A DNA stretch of 64,000 nucleotides from Pseudomonadota bacterium (GTDB lineage: Bacteria; Pseudomonadota; Alphaproteobacteria; Rhizobiales; Hyphomicrobiaceae), in the NCBI GenBank assembly GCA_023412805.1, contig JAEZRM010000052.1, positions 1 through 64,000 on the forward strand, read 5' to 3'. A model generated the notes under the pieces. The model did no database searches. It worked only from the letters and a program-made list of their open reading frames with translations, and had not been told where the DNA came from. Below, one piece after another: positions 51,534 through 60,875 of the stretch. How positions within the stretch are numbered: position 1 is the first letter of the stretch; each line of letters begins with the position of its first letter. A program made the translations under genes and the position numbers.

Positions 51534-53845
51534 TGGACCTGCCCTGCCTTCTCGAGCGGCGGCGGCGCAAAGACCGTGACCTCGCCCGGATCGCCACCGA
51601 ACCGCTCGACCTCGACGAGCGCAGTGTGCGCGATCGGCCCTTGTCCCAGCTTCGACGTTCCCTTGTCGGGCGTCAGCATGTTCGGATTGCCGTGCTTGTC
51701 GAGCGCGCCGATACGGCCCGGCTCCTTGGGATCGTACCAGGCGCCCGTCGAAAGCCTGATGACGCCCGGCATGACGCCATCCGAGAGCACGGCCGTGGCG
51801 AGCGTCGCGCCGCGCTCGTTGAACACGCGGACGATGTCGTGCTGGACAATCCCGCGCTTCTTCGCATCCTCCGGATGGATCAGCACCGGCTCGCGGCCAT
51901 TGATCTTGAGCGACAGGCTCTCACCTGCGAAGTCCATCTGCGAATGAAGCTTGCCCGCCGGCTGGTTCGAGATCATGTGCAGCGGAAACGCCTGCGCCTT
52001 GTCGGAACCGAGCCACTCCAGCGGCTCCATCCAGACGGGGTGGCCGGGGCAGTCGTCGTAACCGAAGCCCGCAATGCGCTCGCTGTAGATCTCGATCTTA
52101 CCTGATGGCGTCTTCAGTTTCTTCGCAGCCGGCTCGTCGCGAAAATCCGCCAGCACGGTGTGCGGTTTTGCGGGCACGGGACTTTCGGCATGGCCCTGCT
52201 CCCAGAAGACGTCGAAGTTCGGCAGCTCGACATCGACCCGCGCCGCATCCTGACGCGCCACCTCGTAGATATGGCGCAGCCAGTCCATTTCCTCGCGTCC
52301 TTCCGTGAAGGCTTTCTCCACGCCGACCTTGCGTGCGAGACCGCGGAAGATGTCGTAATCGTTGCGCGCCTCGCCGACCGGATCGACAGCCTTCTTCATG
52401 GCGATGATGAAACGATCGCGCGAGCTGGCGCCGACATCGTTGCGCTCGAGCGTCGTCGTCGCGGGCAGCACGATATCGGCGAAGCGCGCGGTCGACGTCC
52501 ACCAGGGCTCGTTGACGATGATCGTCTCGGGCCGCCGCCAGGCCTCGATGAGGCGGTTCAGATCCTGATGGTGGTGGAACGGATTACCGCCGCACCAGTA
52601 GATCATGCGCGTATCGGGATAGACGCGATCCTCACCGTCGAAGGCATAGGTCTTGCCCGGATTGAGCAGCAGATCGGAGATGCGCGCGACAGGAATGAAA
52701 CTTCCCGTCGGATTGCTGCCTGCCGAGAGCGCCGGCGCGGAATAAACCGTCACCGGATTGCCCTGGCCGTGCATCGAGCCGTAGCCGAAGCCAAAGCCGC
52801 CACCCGGCAGGCCGACCTGCCCGAGAATGGCGCCGAGCACGGCCGTCATCCAGAATGTCTGCTCGCCGTGATCACCACGCTGAAGCGAATAGCTTGTCGC
52901 GATCATCGTGCGCACGGCGGCCATGCGGCGCGCGAGATTGCGGATCGTATCGGCAGGGATGCCCGTGATCTCCGACGCCCACTCGGCGGTCTTCGGCGCG
53001 CCGTCGTCCGTTCCGAGCAGATAGCGCTCGAACGGCTCGAAGCCGACCGAATAGCGCGCAAGAAAGTCCTTGTCGTGCAGTCCTTCGCTAACGAGCGTGT
53101 GTGCGAGACCGATCATCATGGCGACATCGGTATTGGGGCGGATCGGCAGCCATGTCGCGCGCGCGATCTCGGGTGTGTCCTCGCGCACGGGCGTGATCGA
53201 GATGATCTCGACGCCATTGTTCGCGAGCCGCTCGAGCCACGGCCCCGCCGTATGCTCACCCGATCCGCCGGGCTCGACCTGCGCATTCTTCGTGCCGCAG
53301 CCGCCGAACGCGAGGAACAGCTTCGAATGTTCCGCGATACCATCCCAGGAGGAGAGATTTCTCAGCGTGCGATGATCACCGAGAATATGCGGCAGGATCG
53401 CCAATCCGGCGGCGAGCGAATAGCTATGCTTCTGGCCCGTGAACCCGCCGAAGCAATTCATGAAGCGCTGGAGCTGCGTCTTCGCATGGTGGAAGCGCCC
53501 GGCACTCGACCAGCCATAGGAACCAGCGAAGATCGCCTCGTTGCCATATGCAGTCTTGATGCGCTTCAGCTCGCCCGCAATGATGTCGAGCGCCTCGTCC
53601 CAGGGCACTTCGACGAAAGGCTCGGCGCCACGCCCCTCGCCGCCCGCCTTGTAGCCCTTCTCGAGCCAGCTCTTGCGGATCGCGGGCCGCGCAACGCGCA
53701 CGCCGTGATACAGCGCATCCGGCATGCCGCGCAGGATCGGCGACGGATTGACATCGCGCGCGGCAGGCTCGACATCGACCAGTCGCCCGTCCTCGACGAC
53801 GGCCGTGAAGGCGCCCCAGTGCGATCCATGCGTAATCTTGTTCAT
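51530..53845 (-). CDS. Molybdopterin oxidoreductase, BisC/DMSO-reductase family
   Basis: A cytoplasmic bis-MGD enzyme of 771 residues without Tat signal or N-terminal Fe-S cysteines, which groups it with biotin-sulfoxide reductase-type (type III) enzymes. The Mo-serine region is AGSYGWSSAGRFHHA (serines 113-114). Further family features are GGCGTKNAQVEPGG, the cofactor site WCGGNPFHHHQDL, and HSQMDFAGES. Reduction of an S- or N-oxide such as methionine or biotin sulfoxide is expected. The exact substrate is unclear. Confidence 0.9.
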   Translation of the reverse strand: MNKITHGSHWGAFTAVVEDGRLVDVEPAARDVNPSPILRGMPDALYHGVRVARPAIRKSWLEKGYKAGGEGRGAEPFVEVPWDEALDIIAGELKRIKTAYGNEAIFAGSYGWSSAGRFHHAKTQLQRFMNCFGGFTGQKHSYSLAAGLAILPHILGDHRTLRNLSSWDGIAEHSKLFLAFGGCGTKNAQVEPGGSGEHTAGPWLERLANNGVEIISITPVREDTPEIARATWLPIRPNTDVAMMIGLAHTLVSEGLHDKDFLARYSVGFEPFERYLLGTDDGAPKTAEWASEITGIPADTIRNLARRMAAVRTMIATSYSLQRGDHGEQTFWMTAVLGAILGQVGLPGGGFGFGYGSMHGQGNPVTVYSAPALSAGSNPTGSFIPVARISDLLLNPGKTYAFDGEDRVYPDTRMIYWCGGNPFHHHQDLNRLIEAWRRPETIIVNEPWWTSTARFADIVLPATTTLERNDVGASSRDRFIIAMKKAVDPVGEARNDYDIFRGLARKVGVEKAFTEGREEMDWLRHIYEVARQDAARVDVELPNFDVFWEQGHAESPVPAKPHTVLADFRDEPAAKKLKTPSGKIEIYSERIAGFGYDDCPGHPVWMEPLEWLGSDKAQAFPLHMISNQPAGKLHSQMDFAGESLSLKINGREPVLIHPEDAKKRGIVQHDIVRVFNERGATLATAVLSDGVMPGVIRLSTGAWYDPKEPGRIGALDKHGNPNMLTPDKGTSKLGQGPIAHTALVEVERFGGDPGEVTVFAPPPLEKAGQVQ

Positions 53846-54007
53846 GTGCTGCGTATCCTATTGGCCGGCAACTCCGGCGCCGGACCTTCGATCATAGGGC
53901 TATTCTGCAGTCGCGCGCCTGTCCAGCGCCGGAAATGCATAAGCGCTTGAGTTGGCAGCACCCCATGACATGATGCCCCTCGACTATTGAGCCATCGGGA
54001 GGCAAAC

Positions 54008-55432
54008 ATGCTCGATATCATCATCCGCGGCGGGGACGTCGTCACGCCCGATGGTGTTGCCAAGGCCGATATCGGCATCAAGGGCGAAACCATCGCCGCC
54101 GTCGCCGCCCCCGATGTGCTCGGCGTTAATGCTGGCCGGATCATCGACGCTACGGGCCGGATCGTCATGCCGGGCGGAGTGGACCCCCACGTACACATGC
54201 AGCATCCATTCGCCACGCCGGAAGGGCCGACGTACTATACGCGCGGGCCGGACCATGTCGGCATGGCGGCGCTTTATGGCGGCACGACGACTCTGCTCGA
54301 CTTTGCTTATGTCGACTCGGCCGGCTCGGTGGAGGGCGGCATCGAGGCCCGCGACGCCCAGTTCAAGGGCACGGCATCCTGCGACTGGGCCTATCACCTC
54401 ATGCTGCAAAGCGAACCGCCGGAAGCCGTTGTGCGCGGGCTGGGCGAGGCCATTCAGGCCGGATACCCGACGATCAAGATCTTCACGACCAACATCGTGC
54501 CCCATCGCAAGGACCGCATGGTCGATCTGGGCGATATGTGGGAGGTGTTCAAGGTCATCGCCAAGGAGGGTGGACTCGGTGTCATCCATGCCGAGGACAA
54601 CGATCTGGTCATGCATATGTACGCCAAGCTCATCCGCGAGGGCCGCACGGGCTTCGAGAACATGGCGGAAGTGCATAGCCAGCTCTCGGAGGACATCAGC
54701 TTTCGCCGCGTGATCCGGCTCGCTGAAAGCGTTCCCGGTTGCGCGCTCTATATGATGCACGTCTCGGCGGGCACCGGCGTCGCGGCTATCCGCGAGGCGC
54801 GCGCCAAGGGGTTGCCGATCTACGGCGAGAGCCTGCACCAGTACATGCTCTACACCGCCGAGGACTACAAGCGGCCGAATGGCCAGATCTATCACACCTA
54901 TCCCTCACTCAAGACCGAGGCCGACCGGCAGGCGCTGTGGGCCGGCACGCTCGATGGCGCGATCAACTGCGTCGCCACCGATGATCTGTGCTGCACGCTG
55001 AAGGAGAAAACGCTCGGCCGCCGCATCGACGACACGACCGGCGGCAACTCCGGCGTCGAGCCGCGTCTTGCCGTCATGTACACGGAGATGGTCACGCGCC
55101 GCGGCTACTCGCTCTCGCGCTACGTCGATCTGGTTTCGACGAACGCCGCGAAGATCATGGGTCTTTATCCGCGCAAAGGCGCGATCGCCGTCGGCAGCGA
55201 TGCCGACATCACCATCCTCGACCCGACACGGCGCGGTAACATCACGGCGTCCGAACTCCATCAGACCGACTTCACACCATGGGAGGGCCATGAGATCAAT
55301 GCCTGGCCCGTGCTCACAATGCTGCGCGGTACGGTCAAGGTCGAGAATGGGCGCTACCTCGGCAAGCCCGGTGACGGGCAGTACTTGAAGCGCAAGATAC
55401 CGGCCGAGATCATCGCGGGGCCGATGCTGTGA
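54008..55432 (+). CDS. hydA: Dihydropyrimidinase / D-hydantoinase
   Basis: A binuclear-zinc amidohydrolase of 474 residues that opens dihydropyrimidine or hydantoin rings. Metal ligands are visible in PGGVDPHVHMQHP and in the bridging lysine K157 (PTIKIFTTN), normally carboxylated. Later histidines occur in MMHVSAGTG and YGESLHQY. The ATG at 54008 follows GGGAGGCAA. An in-frame ATG at 53987 lacks this site. Two genes follow with four-base overlaps. Confidence 0.92.
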   Translation: MLDIIIRGGDVVTPDGVAKADIGIKGETIAAVAAPDVLGVNAGRIIDATGRIVMPGGVDPHVHMQHPFATPEGPTYYTRGPDHVGMAALYGGTTTLLDFAYVDSAGSVEGGIEARDAQFKGTASCDWAYHLMLQSEPPEAVVRGLGEAIQAGYPTIKIFTTNIVPHRKDRMVDLGDMWEVFKVIAKEGGLGVIHAEDNDLVMHMYAKLIREGRTGFENMAEVHSQLSEDISFRRVIRLAESVPGCALYMMHVSAGTGVAAIREARAKGLPIYGESLHQYMLYTAEDYKRPNGQIYHTYPSLKTEADRQALWAGTLDGAINCVATDDLCCTLKEKTLGRRIDDTTGGNSGVEPRLAVMYTEMVTRRGYSLSRYVDLVSTNAAKIMGLYPRKGAIAVGSDADITILDPTRRGNITASELHQTDFTPWEGHEINAWPVLTMLRGTVKVENGRYLGKPGDGQYLKRKIPAEIIAGPML

Positions 55433-55743
55433 GCAACTCCGAGACAGACGAGATGATGACGGCGCTGGCGCGGCTACTTGCGTCGAGCCTAGCGCTCTGG
55501 AAGCGGGGCGGCACCGTGCGGCGCGAAACGAGCGGCGCCATCCTCGTCGAGGTAGAAGGACACGTAGCACGCATTGCCCGCGCCGCGCCCGGCGTTCCAT
55601 TTCGCTGGGCCATCACCGTCGATGGGCGAGAGCGTGTCGCGGGCTCCGTCAACGGGCTCCTCCGCGTGCTCCGTTCGAGCCTCGATCCCGACTTCCGACC
55701 GGGCCGCGTGCGCATTGCACCGATCGAGATCATGCCGCCATGA
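55429..55743 (+). CDS. Hypothetical protein between hydantoinase and COG0523 GTPase
   Basis: A 104-residue protein that I do not recognise. It starts with GTG overlapping the hydantoinase stop by four bases and ends by overlapping the next ATG by four bases, so it is embedded in an operon. The N-terminal 25 residues look helical (MMTALARLLASSLALW). The rest alternates beta-prone and basic segments (TVRRETSGAILVEVEG). There is no cysteine and no signal. A scaffold or regulatory role is only a guess. Confidence 0.75.
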   Translation: MSNSETDEMMTALARLLASSLALWKRGGTVRRETSGAILVEVEGHVARIARAAPGVPFRWAITVDGRERVAGSVNGLLRVLRSSLDPDFRPGRVRIAPIEIMPP

Positions 55744-56708
55744 TCCCCGTCACCGTCCTGACCGGCTTTCTCGGCAGCGGTAAGACCACGCTTCTCGCAC
55801 ACTTGCTCAAGTCGCCGAAACTCGCGCGCACGGCCGTCATCATCAACGAGTTCGGCGCCGTCGGCATCGATCACGATCTCGTCGAGGCCGGCGAGAAGAG
55901 TTTCATTCATCTGGAGACGGGTTGCCTCTGCTGCTCGGTGCGTGGCGATCTCGAAGCGACGATCGCTGATCTCATGACGCGCCGTACACACGGAACCGTT
56001 CCACCATTCGAGCGCATTGTCATCGAGACGAGCGGCCTCGCCGATCCGGCCCCCATCCTGAATGCGATCATGAGCGAGGGCGTGCGAGGGTCTGGCATCA
56101 CCCTCGGTCGTGTCGTGACGATGGTCGATGCCGTCAACGGGCTGGCCACGCTGGCGCGCGAGCCTCAATCCGTACGACAAGTTGCCGTCGCCGATCATCT
56201 CATCCTGACGAAGACTGATCTTGCCGACCCGAGTGCCGATCTGGCCGCCAGAATTGCTGACCTGAATGTCAGAGCTCCGATCTCGACAGCTCTGTTCGGC
56301 AACATCGATGCCGACGACATCCTCGATAGCGTTTCTCACGTCCTCGATGATCGTAATGCCTACGACGGACACCTGCACGGCGAGGACGTCCAATGCATTG
56401 TCGTCCGCCGCGATCAGCCCATGCGCGCGTTGACGCTCACACTGCTGCTCGAAGCCCTTGCCGATCACGTCGGCCCCGAGCTCCTGCGTCTTAAGGGCAT
56501 TGTCAGCATCGCCGAACGCCCGGATCGACCCGTCATCATACACGGCGTGCAGCACGTTTTTCATGCACCGACGTGGCTCGAAGAATGGCCTTCCGCGGAT
56601 CAAAGCACCCGTCTCGTTCTGATCGGGCGCGGTCTCTCCGCGCCGTGGATCGACGACCTCATCGCGGCACTCGACGCGGAACTCGCTGAATTGACGATAA
56701 GGGCGTGA
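55740..56708 (+). CDS. COG0523/CobW-family GTPase
   Basis: A P-loop metallochaperone of 322 residues. Walker A is GFLGSGKTT (9-17). The conserved metal-binding CxCC motif is C62-L-C-C65. The switch/Walker B region is IVIETSGLADPAPI and the base-recognition motif TKTD. The C-terminal CobW domain is short with few histidines. Operon linkage to a Zn-dependent hydantoinase suggests metal delivery to that enzyme, which is inference from context. The start overlaps the previous gene by four bases. Confidence 0.92.
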   Translation: MIPVTVLTGFLGSGKTTLLAHLLKSPKLARTAVIINEFGAVGIDHDLVEAGEKSFIHLETGCLCCSVRGDLEATIADLMTRRTHGTVPPFERIVIETSGLADPAPILNAIMSEGVRGSGITLGRVVTMVDAVNGLATLAREPQSVRQVAVADHLILTKTDLADPSADLAARIADLNVRAPISTALFGNIDADDILDSVSHVLDDRNAYDGHLHGEDVQCIVVRRDQPMRALTLTLLLEALADHVGPELLRLKGIVSIAERPDRPVIIHGVQHVFHAPTWLEEWPSADQSTRLVLIGRGLSAPWIDDLIAALDAELAELTIRA

Positions 56709-56722
56709 TTTAACGCGTTCCC

Positions 56723-56750
56723 TCTCACATCATTGTGTTTGGATGTGAGA
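56723..56750. terminator. Hairpin after the COG0523 gene
   Basis: A nine-base perfect stem (TCTCACATC and GATGTGAGA) encloses a 10-base loop, 15 bases after the stop codon. Outer bases GGGCG/CGCCC could extend it. It lacks a T-run. It is the likely end of the hydantoinase operon transcript. Confidence 0.5.
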
Positions 56751-56860
56751 CGCCCTGGTCATACTTCGCGTCGTATGGTCTTGTTACAGAATTGATCTTC
56801 GAGGCTGGGCCACTCCATCGGCCATTGTTGCCTTAACGAGGACCGAGGACCATCAGACGG

Positions 56861-59029
56861 ATGAGCGGACTGTTCGATCGCAAGAGCTGGCTGCGGCCCG
56901 CCCTCTGGGTGTCGACATTCTTCGCTCTACTTTGGAGCGCCCCAAGCGCGATGGCGCTGGAAAGCGCAGCCGTCACGAGCCCGCGAACCTCCGTTACCCT
57001 CGTCAGTGACGCGGCCTCCGTCGCCCCCGGCGAGACTTTCCGCGTCGGCCTCCGCCACAGGCTTTCACCGAACTGGTACACCTACTGGAAAAATTCGGGC
57101 GACGCCGGTTCGCCGCCTGAAATCCGATTGAGCCTGCCGGAAGGCGCGAAGGCCGGAGATATCGTCTGGCCCGGCCCCGATCGCATCTCCGCCGGTCCGG
57201 TCATGAGCTATGGCTACAAGCGCGAGATCGTCTATCCGATCCAGGTGACGGTGCCGCGCGATGCAAAGCCCGGTGACACGCTTTCCCTCGGCGCCGATGC
57301 CGAATGGCTCGTGTGCGAGAAAGAGTGCATTCCCGAAGCAGGAAAATTTAGCCTCGATATCCCGATCACCGGGACCACCACGCCCGCTAGTGACAATGTG
57401 CGCGCGGCGTTCGCCATTGCCGATGCCCGACAACCCATTTCCGGTCCGTGGTCGACCCGCCTCGTCACCGAAGGCGAAGCCCTTGCCCTGAGTGTCCAAG
57501 GCGCGGACCTCACGCAGGCTGCCGTGAAGGACGCCTATTTCTATCCCGCCTCGTGGGGTGTCACGGATCACGCCGCCCCGCAGCAGCTCTCACTCTCCGA
57601 AGGCGCACTGACCCTGGCCCTCACCAAAGGCCAAACGTTCAATCCCGAAGCCAAGTCCGACGGCCTCCTCGCCGTGACCGATGGCGGCGGCGTAACGCGC
57701 TGGTTCGAGATCAATCCCGAGGTCAGCGCAGGGGCGGCAGGCGGCGGGTCCGCAGCGCCGCTCATCGAGAACCTGCCGCTGTGGCAAACAGCACTGTTCG
57801 CCTTCCTCGGCGGCATGATCCTGAACCTCATGCCCTGCGTCTTCCCCGTGCTCGCGATCAAGGCGACCGCGATCGCCAAGCTCTCGGGCGGAGAACTGCG
57901 CGAGGTGCGGCTCGCGAGTGCCTTCTACACACTCGGTGTGCTCGTGGCGTTCGCGGCATTGGCCGCGGCCCTTCTTACCGTACGCGCCGGCGGAACAGCT
58001 GTCGGATGGGGCTTCCAGTTCCAGTCCCCGCTGTTCGTCGCCGGCATGAGCTGGCTGCTGCTCGCCATCGGCCTCAATCTGTCGGGCGTTTTCGAGATCG
58101 GCCTCGGCGTCGGCGGAACCGGCCAAAGCCTCGCGCAGAAATCGGGCCATAGCGGCAGCTTCTTCACAGGGCTCCTCGCCGTCGTCGTGGCAACGCCCTG
58201 CACAGCACCGTTCATGGGTGCCGCGATCGGCACCGCGCTGAGCGCACCCGTCTACATCTGCCTTCTGATTTTCCTCGCCATGGGGCTTGGCCTCGCGGCA
58301 CCGTACGCGCTGCTCGGCATATTCCCGCGTCTCGCCCGCGCGCTCCCGCGACCCGGCCCCTGGATGGTGCGCCTGCGTCAAGCCATGGCTTTCCCGATGT
58401 ACGCCTCGGCCGCCTGGCTCGTCTGGGTGCTTTCGCAGCAGGCCGGCGACTTCGGCGTGCTTATCGCGCTGTCCGGCGCGCTGCTCGTTGCGCTCGCCGC
58501 ATGGATGTACGGCATTGCGCAGCACAGCATGGGACGCGGCCTCGTTTCGCGGAGCTTTGCCGCTGCCGCAGTCATCGCGACGTTCGGCCTCCTCCTGCAA
58601 CTCGACGGCGCGACGACGCCGGGCGTCGCAGCGCGATCGACCACCGAGGCGGCGAACTACGAGCCCTTCACCAGCGCGCGCCTCGAAGAATTACGCAAGG
58701 AAGGCAAACCCGTTTTCGTCAACATGACGGCAGCGTGGTGCATCACATGCCTCGTCAATGAGCGCACGACACTCTCTACAGAAGCCATCCAACGCGCCTT
58801 CCGCGATCGCGGCATCACGTACCTCAAAGGCGACTGGACCAATCGCAATGCGGAGATCGGCGCTTATCTGCGCGCATTCAATCGCGATGGCTTGCCCTTT
58901 TATGCGTTTTATCCCGCCGGGGGGCGCGACCCGGTGGTACTCCCGCCCGTGCTGACTGAAGCGATCGTGGTCGGCGAACTCGAACGCGCCAGCAAATCAG
59001 CTTCCGCATCCCCACAATCCATCCGATGA
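56861..59029 (+). CDS. Protein-disulfide reductase, DsbD/ScsB type
   Basis: A membrane protein of 722 residues moving reducing power from cytoplasmic thioredoxin to the periplasm. After a signal segment, the N-terminal domain (to about 300) carries the cysteine pair VCEKECIP. The eight-helix core has the redox cysteines C326 (LMPCVFPV) and C447 (ATPCTAPF). The C-terminal thioredoxin domain has WCITC at C627/C630. The long N-terminal domain resembles ScsB more than Escherichia coli DsbD. Coupled to the redoxin gene that follows. Confidence 0.93.
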   Translation: MSGLFDRKSWLRPALWVSTFFALLWSAPSAMALESAAVTSPRTSVTLVSDAASVAPGETFRVGLRHRLSPNWYTYWKNSGDAGSPPEIRLSLPEGAKAGDIVWPGPDRISAGPVMSYGYKREIVYPIQVTVPRDAKPGDTLSLGADAEWLVCEKECIPEAGKFSLDIPITGTTTPASDNVRAAFAIADARQPISGPWSTRLVTEGEALALSVQGADLTQAAVKDAYFYPASWGVTDHAAPQQLSLSEGALTLALTKGQTFNPEAKSDGLLAVTDGGGVTRWFEINPEVSAGAAGGGSAAPLIENLPLWQTALFAFLGGMILNLMPCVFPVLAIKATAIAKLSGGELREVRLASAFYTLGVLVAFAALAAALLTVRAGGTAVGWGFQFQSPLFVAGMSWLLLAIGLNLSGVFEIGLGVGGTGQSLAQKSGHSGSFFTGLLAVVVATPCTAPFMGAAIGTALSAPVYICLLIFLAMGLGLAAPYALLGIFPRLARALPRPGPWMVRLRQAMAFPMYASAAWLVWVLSQQAGDFGVLIALSGALLVALAAWMYGIAQHSMGRGLVSRSFAAAAVIATFGLLLQLDGATTPGVAARSTTEAANYEPFTSARLEELRKEGKPVFVNMTAAWCITCLVNERTTLSTEAIQRAFRDRGITYLKGDWTNRNAEIGAYLRAFNRDGLPFYAFYPAGGRDPVVLPPVLTEAIVVGELERASKSASASPQSIR

Positions 59030-59043
59030 GCAGGAGGTTTGGA

Positions 59044-59730
59044 ATGACGTTTGACAGATCAAAGGAGAAGCTCGTGGACCTGCCTTTCGACCGCCGCACC
59101 CTGATGCTCGGCACATCCGCCGGCCTCACCATGGTAGCCGCCGGCGGCCTGACCGCGCTTTCGACCCGTCCCGCCCTCGCCGCGCCGCAGGTCGGCAAGC
59201 CCGCACCGGACTTCACGGCCGTCGACAGCAACGGGAAGACGCACAAGCTCTCCGAGCTGCGCGGCAAGCTCGTCGCGCTCGAGTGGACGAACCATGACTG
59301 CCCGTACGTGCGCAAGCACTACAATGCCGGCAACATGCAGGCCATCCAGAAGCAGGCCGCCGATGCAGGCGTCGTATGGCTGACCGTGATCTCATCGCCG
59401 CCCGGCGAGCAGGGCAATGTCACGCCCGAGAAGGCCAATGAGCTCACGCAAACGCGGAACGCCGCGCCGGCTGCCGTTCTCATCGATCCCAAGGGTGAGG
59501 TCGGCCGCGCCTACGACGCGCGCGTCACACCGCACATGTTCCTCATCAATGCCGAGGGTACGCTCGTTTACATGGGTGGCATTGACTCGATCCCCTCGAC
59601 GCGCGCCGACGATATCGAGAAGGCGACGCCGTACTTCCGCGATGCGATCACCGCCGCCGCAAAGGGCGAGCCCGTGAAGAACGCCGTCACACGTCCCTAC
59701 GGCTGCACGGTGAAGTACACGACGTCCTGA
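59044..59730 (+). CDS. Exported redoxin (AhpC/TSA-thioredoxin fold)
   Basis: A protein of 228 residues with a Tat-like leader (FDRRTLMLGTSAG, hydrophobic stretch, cleavage near ALA-AP). The redoxin fold starts PQVGKPAPDFTAVDSNGKTH. The usual active-site region reads EWTNHDCPYVRKHY, with a single cysteine instead of CxxC. A second cysteine is near the C-terminus (PYGCTVKY). The start at 59044 follows AGGAGG; an ATG at 59026 overlaps the DsbD-type stop. It is probably the periplasmic partner of that transporter. Confidence 0.88.
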   Translation: MTFDRSKEKLVDLPFDRRTLMLGTSAGLTMVAAGGLTALSTRPALAAPQVGKPAPDFTAVDSNGKTHKLSELRGKLVALEWTNHDCPYVRKHYNAGNMQAIQKQAADAGVVWLTVISSPPGEQGNVTPEKANELTQTRNAAPAAVLIDPKGEVGRAYDARVTPHMFLINAEGTLVYMGGIDSIPSTRADDIEKATPYFRDAITAAAKGEPVKNAVTRPYGCTVKYTTS

Positions 59731-59742
59731 TACACTGATACC

Positions 59743-59766
59743 GGGGGCGGGAACAAATGCCCGCCC
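59743..59766 (+). terminator. GC-rich hairpin after the redoxin gene
   Basis: GGGCGGG and CCCGCCC form a seven-base stem around an eight-base loop, 13 bases after the stop. A weak T-containing tail follows (TCGATACTTT). It is a plausible rho-independent terminator. Confidence 0.55.
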
Positions 59767-59804
59767 TCGATACTTTAGGCCCTGAATAGCCGAGGGCTCC
59801 GAGC

Positions 59805-60869
59805 ATGATGCGCGCACCGTACCTGAGCCGTCGAGAGCTTGCTGCGCTCATAGCCGGAGTTGCATTGCCCGGAGCTTTTCCTCACATTGCGGGCGCCACC
59901 TCTTCTACGAGCGGCTCGGGCGTCGCCATGCGCAAGGCGGCGATTGCTCTGGTGTTCGGCGTGCGCGCCGAATTGCGCGATCGACTCACCTTCCCCTTCG
60001 CTGCACCTCAACGTCACCGCTGGACATACGTACCCGGTCGCCGCGACGGCCTCACACTCGACGACATGACGAGTGCGGAGCGCGAGCTTGCCATGGCGCT
60101 GCTCGCGGCATCGCTCAGCCGGTCGGGCCTCGAAAAGGCGACGGGCGTGATGAAGCTCGCGGCCGTGCTGAAGGACTTGCGCAAGTTCGGTCGTGGTGCC
60201 GGGGCTTATGCCTTTGCCATCTTCGGCGATCCGGAGAAAGACGGTCCCTGGGGCTGGCGCGTCGAGGGGCATCATCTCTCGCTGAATTATACCGCGCTCG
60301 GCGACCGCGTGATTTCCGCGACACCGCACTGCGTGTGTGCCGATCCGATGGAAGTAACCGAGGGCTTGCACTCGGGCCTCGCGCCCATCGAGCGTGAGGA
60401 CTACATCGGCCGCGATCTCGCGCGGAACCTCGACGAGGCACAGCTCGCGCGCACGCGCCGCGCCGGCGACGTGCCGAACAACGTCCGCGCGGGTCCGCAA
60501 CGCGCCGAGGTCGCAGCAGAGCCTGGCGGCATTGCCTTTCCCGAATTGAGCGACGAAACACAGCGCCACCTCATGCTCGGCATTGCCGAAACCTACATCT
60601 CGAATTTGCCGCATGATCTCGCGCACGCGCACATGGCGCGGCTCGAAGGCGCGACGCGCGATGCCTTGCGCTTCGAATGGGCGGGCGGCTTCGGAACAAA
60701 CGACCTGCACTACTATCGCCTGAACGGCCCGACGCTCTCGATCGAGTATGCGACACGGCAGCTCGCGAGCCACGTGCACACTCTCTGGCGTGAGCCCGGA
60801 AACGACTTTGGCCGCGCGGCGCTGGCTTCGACCGGCGAGCAGCATCCTCTCCCGCCTGAGAATGCCTGA
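59805..60869 (+). CDS. DUF3500 family protein
   Basis: A protein of 354 residues of the DUF3500 family. An N-terminal signal segment (ELAALIAGVALPGAFPHIAGA) suggests export. The conserved family core GWRVEGHHLSLNYT is present, with WTYVPGRRDGLTL, GIAETYISNLP and LHYYRLNGPTLSIEY. The function is unknown in published work that I know of. It ends six bases from the convergent operon described next. Confidence 0.85.
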   Translation: MMRAPYLSRRELAALIAGVALPGAFPHIAGATSSTSGSGVAMRKAAIALVFGVRAELRDRLTFPFAAPQRHRWTYVPGRRDGLTLDDMTSAERELAMALLAASLSRSGLEKATGVMKLAAVLKDLRKFGRGAGAYAFAIFGDPEKDGPWGWRVEGHHLSLNYTALGDRVISATPHCVCADPMEVTEGLHSGLAPIEREDYIGRDLARNLDEAQLARTRRAGDVPNNVRAGPQRAEVAAEPGGIAFPELSDETQRHLMLGIAETYISNLPHDLAHAHMARLEGATRDALRFEWAGGFGTNDLHYYRLNGPTLSIEYATRQLASHVHTLWREPGNDFGRAALASTGEQHPLPPENA

Positions 60870-60875
60870 TTCGGC

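Noticed and set aside
52160..53950. Long plus-strand frame opposite the BisC-like gene
   Set aside because: Complement of a conserved molybdoenzyme; its translation shows no domain.
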